Source of the DNA: Candidatus Rokubacteria bacterium RIFCSPLOWO2_02_FULL_72_37
Lineage (GTDB): Bacteria > Methylomirabilota > Methylomirabilia > Rokubacteriales > CSP1-6
DNA: 12,255 nucleotides
Assembly (NCBI GenBank): GCA_001790315.1
Contig: MGCE01000079.1
Coordinates: forward strand, 1,094 to 13,348
Direction of reading: 5' to 3'
In this document: positions 1 to 6,008 of the stretch, in pieces
How the letters are laid out: each line of letters begins with the position of its first letter
Numbering within the stretch: the stretch's first letter is position 1
Translations under genes and position numbers: made by a program
The notes under the pieces: generated by a model
Databases searched by the model: none
What the model was told of the DNA's origin: nothing
Seen by the model: the letters and a program-made list of their open reading frames with translations, nothing else

Positions 1-705
1 GAGCGAGAGTCTGAACGTCGGCCCCGAGACCGCCACGGCGCCGACCACGCCGCCCCCGACGACGATCGGCGCCGCCGCGGCCCGCCCGCCCTCGACCAGC
101 TCCTCGTCCACGATCGCGTAGCCCCGCGCGCGCGCCTGCCGGAGTTGCGTGAGCAGCTTCGCCCGCGACGTGAGCGTCCGGGGCGTCAGCCGCCGCAGTC
201 CGTCGCGCGTGAGGATCGCGAGCGCCTCGGCCTCGGGCAGGCGCGCGAGCCAGACCTTGCCGGACGCCGTCGCGTGCGCGGGCGCCACGAGGCCGACGAG
301 CGGCAGCATGCGGATCTGCTGGCCCGGTCCCTCGGCCTTCGCGACGAACAGGAGCCGGCCGTCCTCCACGACCGCGAGCTGCGCCAGCTCGTCGGTCTCG
401 TCGGCGAGCCGCTGGAGGACCGGCAGGCAGAGGCCTGGCATGCCGACCCGCTCGGCGTGGCCGAAGGCGAGCGCGAGCAGCCGCCAGCCGAGGTGGAAGC
501 GGGCCGTCAGCGGGTCCTGGCGAACGAACCCCTCACGCGCGAGCGTGCCGAGGATCTTCGAGAGGCTCGCCTTGCCGTGCCCGAGCTTGGCCGCGAGACG
601 GGAGAGCGCGACGCCCTCGGGATGGCCGGCGAACGCCTCGAGCACGCGCATGGCGCGCGATACCGAGGCGACGCGGACGCCGGGGCCGTCGACCAGGTGG
701 GGCAT
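1..705 (-). CDS. IclR family transcriptional regulator (3' end cut by window)
   Basis: This is a DNA-binding repressor or activator of the IclR family, which usually controls a neighbouring catabolic operon in response to a small aromatic or organic-acid effector. The 235 visible codons read through to base 1 without a stop. Residues about 12-70 form the winged helix-turn-helix (VASVSRAMRVLEAF start, then LSRLAAKLGHGKASLSKILGTL and GFVRQDP). Residues about 85-235 match the IclR effector domain, with an ATASGK segment (about 146-151) and a GYAIVDEELVEG segment. The family is usually 250-270 residues, so roughly 15-35 are missing beyond the window. The ATG at 705 is chosen because the HTH begins about ten residues later; no clear Shine-Dalgarno precedes it, because the dyad at 708-730 occupies that place. 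It lies 71 bases downstream of the M24 gene on the same strand. The family call is firm; the effector and targets are unknown. Confidence 0.92.
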   Translation of the reverse strand, partial: MPHLVDGPGVRVASVSRAMRVLEAFAGHPEGVALSRLAAKLGHGKASLSKILGTLAREGFVRQDPLTARFHLGWRLLALAFGHAERVGMPGLCLPVLQRLADETDELAQLAVVEDGRLLFVAKAEGPGQQIRMLPLVGLVAPAHATASGKVWLARLPEAEALAILTRDGLRRLTPRTLTSRAKLLTQLRQARARGYAIVDEELVEGGRAAAAPIVVGGGVVGAVAVSGPTFRLSL

Positions 706-707
706 AG

Positions 708-730
708 GATTGGAAACCAGGTTTCCTATC
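708..730. promoter_or_regulatory. Probable IclR operator (dyad over the iclR transcription start)
   Basis: The core GGAAACC-A-GGTTTCC (712-726) is a perfect 7-1-7 palindrome. It is extended by GAT/ATC (708-710 and 728-730) after one mismatched pair, giving 23 bases of near-perfect symmetry. It resembles the E. coli IclR box (GGAAA and TTTCC half-sites), but the half-sites here are 5 rather than 3 bases apart. Its centre (719) coincides with the predicted transcription start, and it lies directly before the iclR start codon. This is the geometry of an autorepressed gene. The dyad is seen directly; binding by this IclR protein is inferred. Confidence 0.6.
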
Positions 731-755
731 TAGCCCGCGGAGGGCCGCGTGTCAA
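727..755 (-). promoter_or_regulatory. Predicted sigma-70-type promoter of the iclR gene
   Basis: On the minus strand a perfect -35 hexamer TTGACA (755-750) is followed by a 17-base spacer and a weak -10, TAGATA (732-727). Initiation would fall near base 720, giving a leader of about 15 bases before the ATG at 705. The spacer itself holds a 5-bp dyad, CGCGG-N4-CCGCG (736-749). In DNA this GC-rich a perfect TTGACA at ideal spacing is notable, but the -10 matches only 3 of 6 consensus bases. Confidence 0.5.
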
Positions 756-776
756 GCTCCGTCCGGGCCGAACGCC

Positions 777-1952
777 TCAGCCGAGGACGGCGAGCTCGCG
801 GCTCGAGCGCGTGAGGAGACGCGTGCCCGCCGCCGTCACCTCGACGGCGTCCTCGACCTGGACCCCGCCCCAGCCGTGCTCGTAGTACGGGGTCTCCACG
901 CAGAAGACCATCCCGGGCTCGAGCGCCGTCTCGCTGCCCGGCGCGAGCGTCGGCGGGTCGTACGGCTCGAGGCCGATCCCGTGGCCGACGTGGTGGCGCC
1001 GGTAGTGGGGGATGCCGGCCTCGCGCGTGACCCGGACGGCGACGTCGAAGAGGCGGCTCGCCGGCACGCCGGGCTTCATCGCCTCGATCGCCGCGCGCTC
1101 GCCGGCGAGCACCGCGGCGTAATAGCGCGCCTGCTTGTCGCTCGGTCGGCCGAAAACGGCCGTGCGCGAGATGTCCGAGCGGTAGCCCTCCCAGACGCAG
1201 CCGAGGTCGAAGCGCACGAGGTCGCCGGGTCGGAGCGCCCGGTCGGTCGCGTAAACGTCGGCCAGCGCCGCGCGCTCCCCGAGCGTGATCACGCTGAAGT
1301 AGGGCGACGCGCCCCGCCGCACGACCTCCTGCTCGTACGCCGCGACCGCGTCGCGCTCGGTGACGCCTGGCGCGAGCATGGCGAGGACCGCGGCGATGCC
1401 GTCCTCGGCGATCCAGGCCGCGCGCTCGAGCCGCGCGACCTCCGCGGGACTCTTGACCATCCGCGCGCGCCGGAAGAGCTGGTAGGCGGGCACGAGCGCG
1501 GCCGGGGCCAGCCGCTCGCCGAGGCGCGTCCACGCCGGCCCGAGCACGTTGCCCTCGTCGAGCCCGAGATGCCGGCCCGCGACGCCGAGGTCGGCGAGCA
1601 CGCCGGCGAGCGCGTCGGCGGCGGTCGACGCGGGGGCGCGCGTGAAGCCCCGGATCCTCTCGCCCGCGTCCCCGGGCGGGTCGGCGTACTCGAAGAAGAA
1701 CTTCCCGTAGCACGCGACCCGGTCGCAGGCGATCGCGTCGGCCGCGACGCCCGCGGTGTCGATGAAGGGCACGACGAGCCCGGTACCGCCGCGCGTGAAG
1801 ACCCCGTACAGCTCGGCGCCGCGGAAGATCGCGTGGGAGATGCTGCGGAAGCCGGTGACGTACTGGAGGTTCTCGGTCGTGGTGGCGACCAGCGCGTCGA
1901 GGCCTTCGGCCTCCAGCACGCCCAGCAGCCGCTGTCGGTGATGCGGATCCAT
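777..1952 (-). CDS. M24 family metallopeptidase (Xaa-Pro aminopeptidase / creatinase-like)
   Basis: This 391-residue protein belongs to the pita-bread-fold M24 family. These are dinuclear metal enzymes that cleave Xaa-Pro peptides or, in non-peptidase members, creatine, ectoine-type amides or DMSP. Residues about 1-155 form the creatinase-type N-terminal domain (TENLQYVTGFR) and 165-385 the catalytic domain. All five expected metal ligands are present: D249 (RFDLG), D260 (YRSDISRT), H324 (HHVGHGIG), E353 (CVETP) and E367 (VQVED). The length is typical of the family. The ATG at 1952 follows a strong GAGGAG (1959-1964) at six bases. It starts 27 bases after the LLM oxidoreductase at 1980-2990 and probably shares its transcript; the regulator gene follows. 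Because it sits among catabolic genes, it may hydrolyse a non-peptide amide rather than dipeptides. That is inference, and sequence alone cannot separate these activities. Confidence 0.9.
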   Translation of the reverse strand: MDPHHRQRLLGVLEAEGLDALVATTTENLQYVTGFRSISHAIFRGAELYGVFTRGGTGLVVPFIDTAGVAADAIACDRVACYGKFFFEYADPPGDAGERIRGFTRAPASTAADALAGVLADLGVAGRHLGLDEGNVLGPAWTRLGERLAPAALVPAYQLFRRARMVKSPAEVARLERAAWIAEDGIAAVLAMLAPGVTERDAVAAYEQEVVRRGASPYFSVITLGERAALADVYATDRALRPGDLVRFDLGCVWEGYRSDISRTAVFGRPSDKQARYYAAVLAGERAAIEAMKPGVPASRLFDVAVRVTREAGIPHYRRHHVGHGIGLEPYDPPTLAPGSETALEPGMVFCVETPYYEHGWGGVQVEDAVEVTAAGTRLLTRSSRELAVLG

Positions 1953-1979
1953 TACGCTCTCCTCGTTGCCGGACGTTGG

Positions 1980-2990
1980 CTAGCGGAAGTTGGGCAGGAC
2001 CTCGCGCCCGAACAGCTCGATCGCGTCCTGCATCTCGGTCACGGTGCTGGCCACGAACAGCATCCCGGCGAGCGTCGTCACCCCGGCCGCCTGGTAGGCG
2101 CGGATGCGCTCCGAGATCGCCTCGGGGCTGCCGATCAGGTTGCGCTGCTCGTAGCCGCCGGTCTGCTCCCGGAGCGTCGTGGCCGTGAGCGACTCCAGGT
2201 GCTTGTAGAGCTGGGAGCCGCGAAAGCGCCGGAGCGCCTCCTCCTGCGTCCGGCCGATCGAGACGACGAGCTGCGGGGCGACGTCGATCCGCGTGCCGTC
2301 GCGGCCCGCACGCTCGGCGGCCCGGCGCACGTCCTCGACACCGCGACGGATCTCCTCGGGCGAGAGCACCGCCGGCAGCCAGCCATCGCCCAGCTCGCCC
2401 GCGCGGCGCCGCACCTCGGCGTGGTTGCCGCCGGCGTAGATGGGCAGCGGGTCCTGCACGGGCTTCGGGAAGCACTCGACGTCCTCGAAGTGCACGTACC
2501 GGCCCCGGAACGTCACGCGGCGCTCCGTGAACAGCCGCCGCAACGCGCGCATCCCCTCGTCCACGAGTGAACCGCGGTGGACGTCCTTGGCGTCGGGGAA
2601 GAGCGCCTCGTACTCCTCGCGATAGGCGCCGGCGCCGACGCCGAGGACGAGGCGCCCGCCCGAGAGCTGGTCGAGCGTCGCGGCTTGCTTGGCGGCGACG
2701 ACCACGTGCCGCATCGGCAGGACCAGGATGCAGGTGCAGACGCGCAACCGCGTCGTGCGGGCCGCCACGTAGGTGAACGTCACCAGCGGCTCGTAATAGT
2801 TGGGCGGTGTCGGGAACTCGCGCCGCACGTAGCGCTGCGTGGTCATGTGGTCGTTGCCCCAGACCGAGTCGAACCCGAGCCGCTCGCAGAGCAGCGCCGT
2901 CGGCAGGATGTCCTCGGTCCGCGCGAAGGGGATCGGGTACATCATGCCCTCGATGCACGTGGGAATGTGAACGCCGAAGCTCAGCGGCAT
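1980..2990 (-). CDS. LLM class flavin-dependent oxidoreductase (F420-dependent-type, TIGR03619-like)
   Basis: This 336-residue TIM-barrel enzyme belongs to the bacterial luciferase-like monooxygenase superfamily, whose members use FMN or coenzyme F420 for oxidation or reduction of organic substrates. Recognisable family segments are DSVWGNDH (41-48), RHVVVAAKQAATLDQLSGGR (94-113), LGVGAGAYREEYEAL (116-130) and PIYAGGNHAEVRRRAGELGDGWLP (183-206). The frame is open upstream to 3125, but the ATG at 2990 is preferred: AAGGAG (2996-3001) sits five bases before it, and the family N-terminus FGVHIP follows at once. This start overlaps the end of the preceding LLM gene by 10 bases, which indicates translational coupling. 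Whether the cofactor is F420 or FMN cannot be told from the residues seen. It differs clearly from the neighbouring LLM protein, so the pair is not a simple recent duplication. Confidence 0.9.
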   Translation of the reverse strand: MPLSFGVHIPTCIEGMMYPIPFARTEDILPTALLCERLGFDSVWGNDHMTTQRYVRREFPTPPNYYEPLVTFTYVAARTTRLRVCTCILVLPMRHVVVAAKQAATLDQLSGGRLVLGVGAGAYREEYEALFPDAKDVHRGSLVDEGMRALRRLFTERRVTFRGRYVHFEDVECFPKPVQDPLPIYAGGNHAEVRRRAGELGDGWLPAVLSPEEIRRGVEDVRRAAERAGRDGTRIDVAPQLVVSIGRTQEEALRRFRGSQLYKHLESLTATTLREQTGGYEQRNLIGSPEAISERIRAYQAAGVTTLAGMLFVASTVTEMQDAIELFGREVLPNFR

Positions 2991-3997
2991 CGCAGCTCCT
3001 TCCAGAAGGGGGACAGGGCGGTGCCGATCAGCGCGAGCTGCGCGGGCACGTCGGCCTCGGGCGGCACGACCGCGATGGGCGCGTCGAGCCCCGCCTCCGC
3101 CCAGCGCGCGAGCGCCCGGCGGCACTCGGCGGGCGTCCCCGCGACGGCCACCGCGTCGAGGATCTCGTCGGTGACGAGATGGCCGACACGCTCGCCGCGC
3201 GCGAGCGCCTCACGGAACGGCAGCGTCCGCGCGGCGCCGAGGCCCGCGTCGGCGAGGATCGACTGGCCGTGCAGGAAGCCGAGGTAGCGGGCCACGAACG
3301 GGCGGAGTGTGGCGCGCGCCGCCGCACCGTCCTCGGCGACCGCGAGCGGCACGTAGGCGACGACACGGAGCGCGGCGGCGTCGGTCGCGCGCGCGGCCGC
3401 CGTCGTCGCGCGGACGCGGCACACGTGCGCGGGGGAGGCGAGGATGGCGCAGTGCACCCCGTCGGCCACCTCGCCGGCGAGGGCGAGCGCCTTCGGCCCC
3501 TTGACGCCGAGGAAGATCGGCACGCCGCCGCCCGGCGCCCACTCGAGCCTCACATCGTTCACCGCGAAGCGCCCGCCGCGCCAGGTCAGGCGCTCCCCTG
3601 CGAGAAGCCGCCGGACGATCTCGACGCATTCGCGCACGGACGCCAGAGGCGCCGTGAACGGAATGCCCATCCGCTCCTCGATCCAGGCGCGGTTGCTCGC
3701 GCCGAGGCCGAGCACCACGCGCCCGGGCGCCAGGCCCGCGAGCGCCGCCGTCTCCATCGCGAGCAGCGCCGGGTGGCGCGTGTAGGGGTTCACGACACCG
3801 ATGCCCACGGTGAGGCGCTCCGTCACCGCCGCGGCGGCGCCGGCGAGCGCGAAGGCCCCCGGGTAGAAGTAATCCTCGATGAGCCAGACGCTGCCGAGTC
3901 CCGCGCGCTCGGCGGCCCGCGACCACGCGACCACGTGACGCGGCACCTCGGCGCCGAGGAACGCGACGCCGAGGCTATCCGTGAAGGTCGAGCCCAT
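2981..3997 (-). CDS. LLM class flavin-dependent oxidoreductase (Mer / methylene-H4MPT reductase-like)
   Basis: This is a second luciferase-like TIM-barrel oxidoreductase of 338 residues. It belongs to the subgroup resembling F420-dependent methylenetetrahydromethanopterin reductase. Signature segments are SVWLIEDYFYPGA (36-48), GIGVVNPYTRHPALLAMETAAL (65-86), GRVVLGLGAS (92-101) and PIFLGVKGPKALALAGEVADGVH (160-182). The last matches the GPK-x-LELAGE-ADG block of Mer-like proteins. The ATG at 3997 lies inside the end of the zinc-ribbon gene (23-base overlap). It is the only plausible start before the first beta strand (LGVAFLG, 9-15), with a weak GCGAGAG ahead of it. The 3' end overlaps the next LLM gene. 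Family membership is clear; substrate and direction of reaction are not. A true Mer role is unlikely without other methanopterin genes nearby. Confidence 0.88.
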   Translation of the reverse strand: MGSTFTDSLGVAFLGAEVPRHVVAWSRAAERAGLGSVWLIEDYFYPGAFALAGAAAAVTERLTVGIGVVNPYTRHPALLAMETAALAGLAPGRVVLGLGASNRAWIEERMGIPFTAPLASVRECVEIVRRLLAGERLTWRGGRFAVNDVRLEWAPGGGVPIFLGVKGPKALALAGEVADGVHCAILASPAHVCRVRATTAAARATDAAALRVVAYVPLAVAEDGAAARATLRPFVARYLGFLHGQSILADAGLGAARTLPFREALARGERVGHLVTDEILDAVAVAGTPAECRRALARWAEAGLDAPIAVVPPEADVPAQLALIGTALSPFWKELRCR

Positions 3998-4157
3998 AGC
4001 TCTCGCGCAGCACGGCGAGCAGCGCGCCGAAGTCGTCGCCGACCGCCTTGACGCCGAGGTTCACGGCGACGTGCTGCTCGCGGCAGCGCGGGCAGCCGGT
4101 GAACATGCGCTGGCTCTCGAACAGCGCCGTGCAGCGGGGACACTCGAGCCGGACCAC
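3975..4157 (-). CDS. Small zinc-ribbon protein
   Basis: This is a 60-residue protein with two CPRC knuckles, C6/C9 and C22/C25 (CX2C-X12-CX2C), which form a classic zinc ribbon. A C-terminal stretch (about 30-58) has helical hydrophobic spacing (FGALLAVLRESYGL). No specific family is recognised. The start is GTG at 4157, four bases after the stop of the shikimate-kinase-like gene, with a GGGGGAG run just upstream. The end overlaps the Mer-like LLM gene by 23 bases. The tight packing on both sides argues that it is a real gene and co-translated. Such ribbons may bind a partner enzyme, nucleic acid or a metal; which applies here is unknown. Confidence 0.72.
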   Translation of the reverse strand: MVRLECPRCTALFESQRMFTGCPRCREQHVAVNLGVKAVGDDFGALLAVLRESYGLDLHG

Positions 4158-4161
4158 GCTC

Positions 4162-4692
4162 TCACTCCCCCCCGCGCCCGCGGAGCCGCGCGATCAGGAC
4201 CTCGACGTCCTCCTCCGGCGTCCGGCCCTCGTCGGTCCGATGGACGACGTCCGCCGCCCCCCGGTAGAGGTCGGCCGAGGACGTCCAGATCCGCTCGAGG
4301 TCCTGCTCGAGCGTCACGCCGGGATTCACCCGCGGCCGGTCCGCCGCCCGCACCCGGGCGGCCAGCGTCCGGAGGTCGGCTTCGAGGAGCACGACGACCC
4401 CGGTCGCGCGGAGGACATCGCGGTTCCACTCGTAGCGCACGGTGCCGCCGCCCAGGGCGCAGACCGCGCCGCGGAGCGCGGCGAAGCGCTTGCAGATCCG
4501 GTACTCGAGCTCGCGGAACGGGAGCCAGCCCTCCTCCCGCACCAGTGCGTGGAAGCTCCGCCCGAGCTCCTGATCCAGCGCGCGGTCGAGATCGTGGAAC
4601 GGCCGACCGAGGCGCGCGGCCAGCCGCTCGCCGAGCGTCGTCTTGCCGCTCCCGATCATGCCGCTGAGGTAGATGTTAGCGTCGGGCCTCAT
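4162..4692 (-). CDS. Shikimate kinase family P-loop protein (AroK-like, altered substrate site)
   Basis: This 176-residue single-domain nucleoside-monophosphate-kinase-fold protein has the length of AroK, which phosphorylates shikimate with ATP. It has the Walker A loop GMIGSGKT (11-18), the acidic pair D34/D36, R60 in FRELE (matching the shikimate-binding FRxxE), the GGG turn (81-83) and the lid Arg in DRPR (R119). The motif RxPLY near the C-terminus, whose Arg binds the shikimate carboxylate (R136 in the M. tuberculosis enzyme), reads here S139-A-D-L-Y; the Arg is absent. No other aro gene is in the window. The ATG at 4692 overlaps the end of the UroD gene by 17 bases and has no clear Shine-Dalgarno, so it is probably translated by coupling. 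It may be a genuine but divergent AroK, a kinase for another polyol acid, or a ligand-binding homologue like the C-terminal domain of BzdR/BoxR. Confidence 0.83.
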   Translation of the reverse strand: MRPDANIYLSGMIGSGKTTLGERLAARLGRPFHDLDRALDQELGRSFHALVREEGWLPFRELEYRICKRFAALRGAVCALGGGTVRYEWNRDVLRATGVVVLLEADLRTLAARVRAADRPRVNPGVTLEQDLERIWTSSADLYRGAADVVHRTDEGRTPEEDVEVLIARLRGRGGE

Positions 4693-5599
4693 CGCGCGCG
4701 ACGCGGATCAGCTCCGGGAACGTGTAGGTGGCGAGCGCGCAGCCGGGCGCGAGAAGGAGCTTCTCGCGCCCGCCCTGCGCGACCGCGTCGCGCACCTCCG
4801 CCCGGATCGTCGCCGCGGCGGTGTAGGCGAACCTGGCGTGGCCGATGCCTCCCATCAGCGCGAGCCGCGTCCGTGACCGCATCTCGCCGAGGGACGGCCC
4901 CGCATCGCGGTCGGCCCACGAGAGCGCGTGGACCGGATAGTCGAGCAGCCGATCGACGTACAGGTGGTCGCCGTGCGCGTGGAGGACGTGGAACTCCCCG
5001 CGCCCCCGGAGCGCCTCGAGCAACGCCAGATCGTACGGCCGCATGAACCGCTCGTACTGCTCGCGGGTCACGAACTCCTCCGACGCCGGGACCGACAGGA
5101 ACACGCCGGCCGCGCCCCGCTCGAGGGCGGCGACCGCGTACCGCGTGAGGTTCTCGTTCACGATCGCGAGCGCGGCCTCGAGCTCGGTCGGATGCTCGCG
5201 CATCAGCGGACCCATCGCGTCCTTGACGACGTTGCGGCGGAGCGTGTTCCAGGCGTCGAAGAGCGTGTCGACGACGAGCGCGCGGTCGCGCAGCTCGTGC
5301 GCCAGGACCCCGATCACGCGGAGCTGCTCGCCGAGCGGCGTGCGCTCGAGGTCGAGCGGCGCGAGCCGCGCCAGATCGCGCGCCGCGCGCAGCGTCTCGA
5401 CGCCGGGCGGCATCGGGTACGAGTAGTCGTTCATGGCCTTGAGCCAGTCCAGGTCGTAGGCCTCGAAGAACTCCAGATGCGCCTGCGCCGTGCGCTCGGC
5501 CGGCGCGTGCTGCAGGCCGAAGTGATACCAGACACCGAACGGCGGGTGATCGACCGGCCGGCCCGCCAGCGCCGCGCGGACGCGCTCGAGCTTCGTCAC
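4676..5599 (-). CDS. Uroporphyrinogen decarboxylase (UroD) family protein, methyltransferase-like
   Basis: This 307-residue TIM-barrel protein belongs to the UroD/MtaA/MtbA superfamily, which includes heme-pathway decarboxylases and zinc-dependent corrinoid:CoM-type methyltransferases and demethylases. The N-terminus TKLERVRAALAGRPVDHPP (2-20) is the usual family opening. It lacks the N-terminal Arg-rich RQAGR motif of HemE and is about 40 residues shorter, so a heme role is rejected. The zinc-site region of the methyltransferases (HxC, then a Cys about 77 residues on) appears as H207-A-H209 and C287 (APGC), that is, His in place of the first Cys. The start is GTG at 5599, which overlaps the VOC stop in a GTGA junction after AAGGTG. 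The 3' end overlaps the kinase-like gene. A role in C1 or methyl transfer or decarboxylation is inferred; no corrinoid-binding partner is visible in this window. Confidence 0.85.
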   Translation of the reverse strand: MTKLERVRAALAGRPVDHPPFGVWYHFGLQHAPAERTAQAHLEFFEAYDLDWLKAMNDYSYPMPPGVETLRAARDLARLAPLDLERTPLGEQLRVIGVLAHELRDRALVVDTLFDAWNTLRRNVVKDAMGPLMREHPTELEAALAIVNENLTRYAVAALERGAAGVFLSVPASEEFVTREQYERFMRPYDLALLEALRGRGEFHVLHAHGDHLYVDRLLDYPVHALSWADRDAGPSLGEMRSRTRLALMGGIGHARFAYTAAATIRAEVRDAVAQGGREKLLLAPGCALATYTFPELIRVARDEARR

Positions 5600-5970
5600 G
5601 CGCGCACCTTGAGCTCGAGCGCGTGGCCGTCCGGGTCGCGCAGATAGAGCGACGGGCCGTCACCGTACGCGCCGTAGCGCTGGACCACGTCGCCGTCGAC
5701 CGCCACGCCCCTGCTCCGCAGCTCGCGGGCCATCGCCGCCAGATCGGGGCAACGGATCGAGAGGCAGACGTGGTCGACGCCCCCGGCGCCGTCCTCGGCC
5801 CGGGCGGGCAGCAGGTCGATCAGATGCTCGCCGAACCGGAGCTGCACGAGGGAGAACTTCTCGTTCACGCGCTCGAGCGAGCAGCCGAGCACGTCCTGGT
5901 AGAAGCGCGTCGAGCGCGCCTGGTCGCGCACGCGGAACACGACGTGGTCGAGGCCGAGCGGTGTGAACAT
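5596..5970 (-). CDS. VOC family (glyoxalase / ring-cleavage dioxygenase fold) protein
   Basis: This is a 124-residue single-domain vicinal-oxygen-chelate protein made of two beta-alpha-beta-beta-beta modules. Probable metal ligands occur at the canonical places: H9 (LDHVVF), H67 (VDHVCL) and E119 (HALEL), with E48 (GEHLIDL) as a fourth candidate. RDPDGHALEL (111-120) is the family C-terminal signature. Single-module VOC proteins act as dimers in lyase, epimerase, dioxygenase or thiol-transfer reactions, or bind ligands. The frame stays open far upstream through the permease gene, but the ATG at 5970 is preceded by GAGGGGGA (5975-5982) and starts the domain exactly. It lies 38 bases after the ybbP-like stop and overlaps the UroD-family gene by four bases, so it may head the downstream operon. 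No substrate is assignable. Confidence 0.88.
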   Translation of the reverse strand: MFTPLGLDHVVFRVRDQARSTRFYQDVLGCSLERVNEKFSLVQLRFGEHLIDLLPARAEDGAGGVDHVCLSIRCPDLAAMARELRSRGVAVDGDVVQRYGAYGDGPSLYLRDPDGHALELKVRA

Positions 5971-6008
5971 GCGGTCCCCCTCTCGTCTGGAGGCTACCAC
6001 GGGCCCGC

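Noticed and set aside
730..2958. A 742-codon minus-strand frame across the M24 and LLM genes
   Set aside because: It is extremely Arg/Ala/Gly-rich, matches no family and overlaps two genes with intact motifs. It is a shadow frame of high-GC coding DNA.
2991..3125. Upstream extension of the second LLM gene to base 3125
   Set aside because: The added residues are low-complexity Ala/Arg and overlap the other LLM gene. AAGGAG and the family N-terminus point to the ATG at 2990.
4676..5599. HemE (heme-pathway uroporphyrinogen decarboxylase)
   Set aside because: The N-terminal Arg-rich substrate motif is missing, the protein is short, and the zinc-site-like residues follow the methyltransferase pattern.
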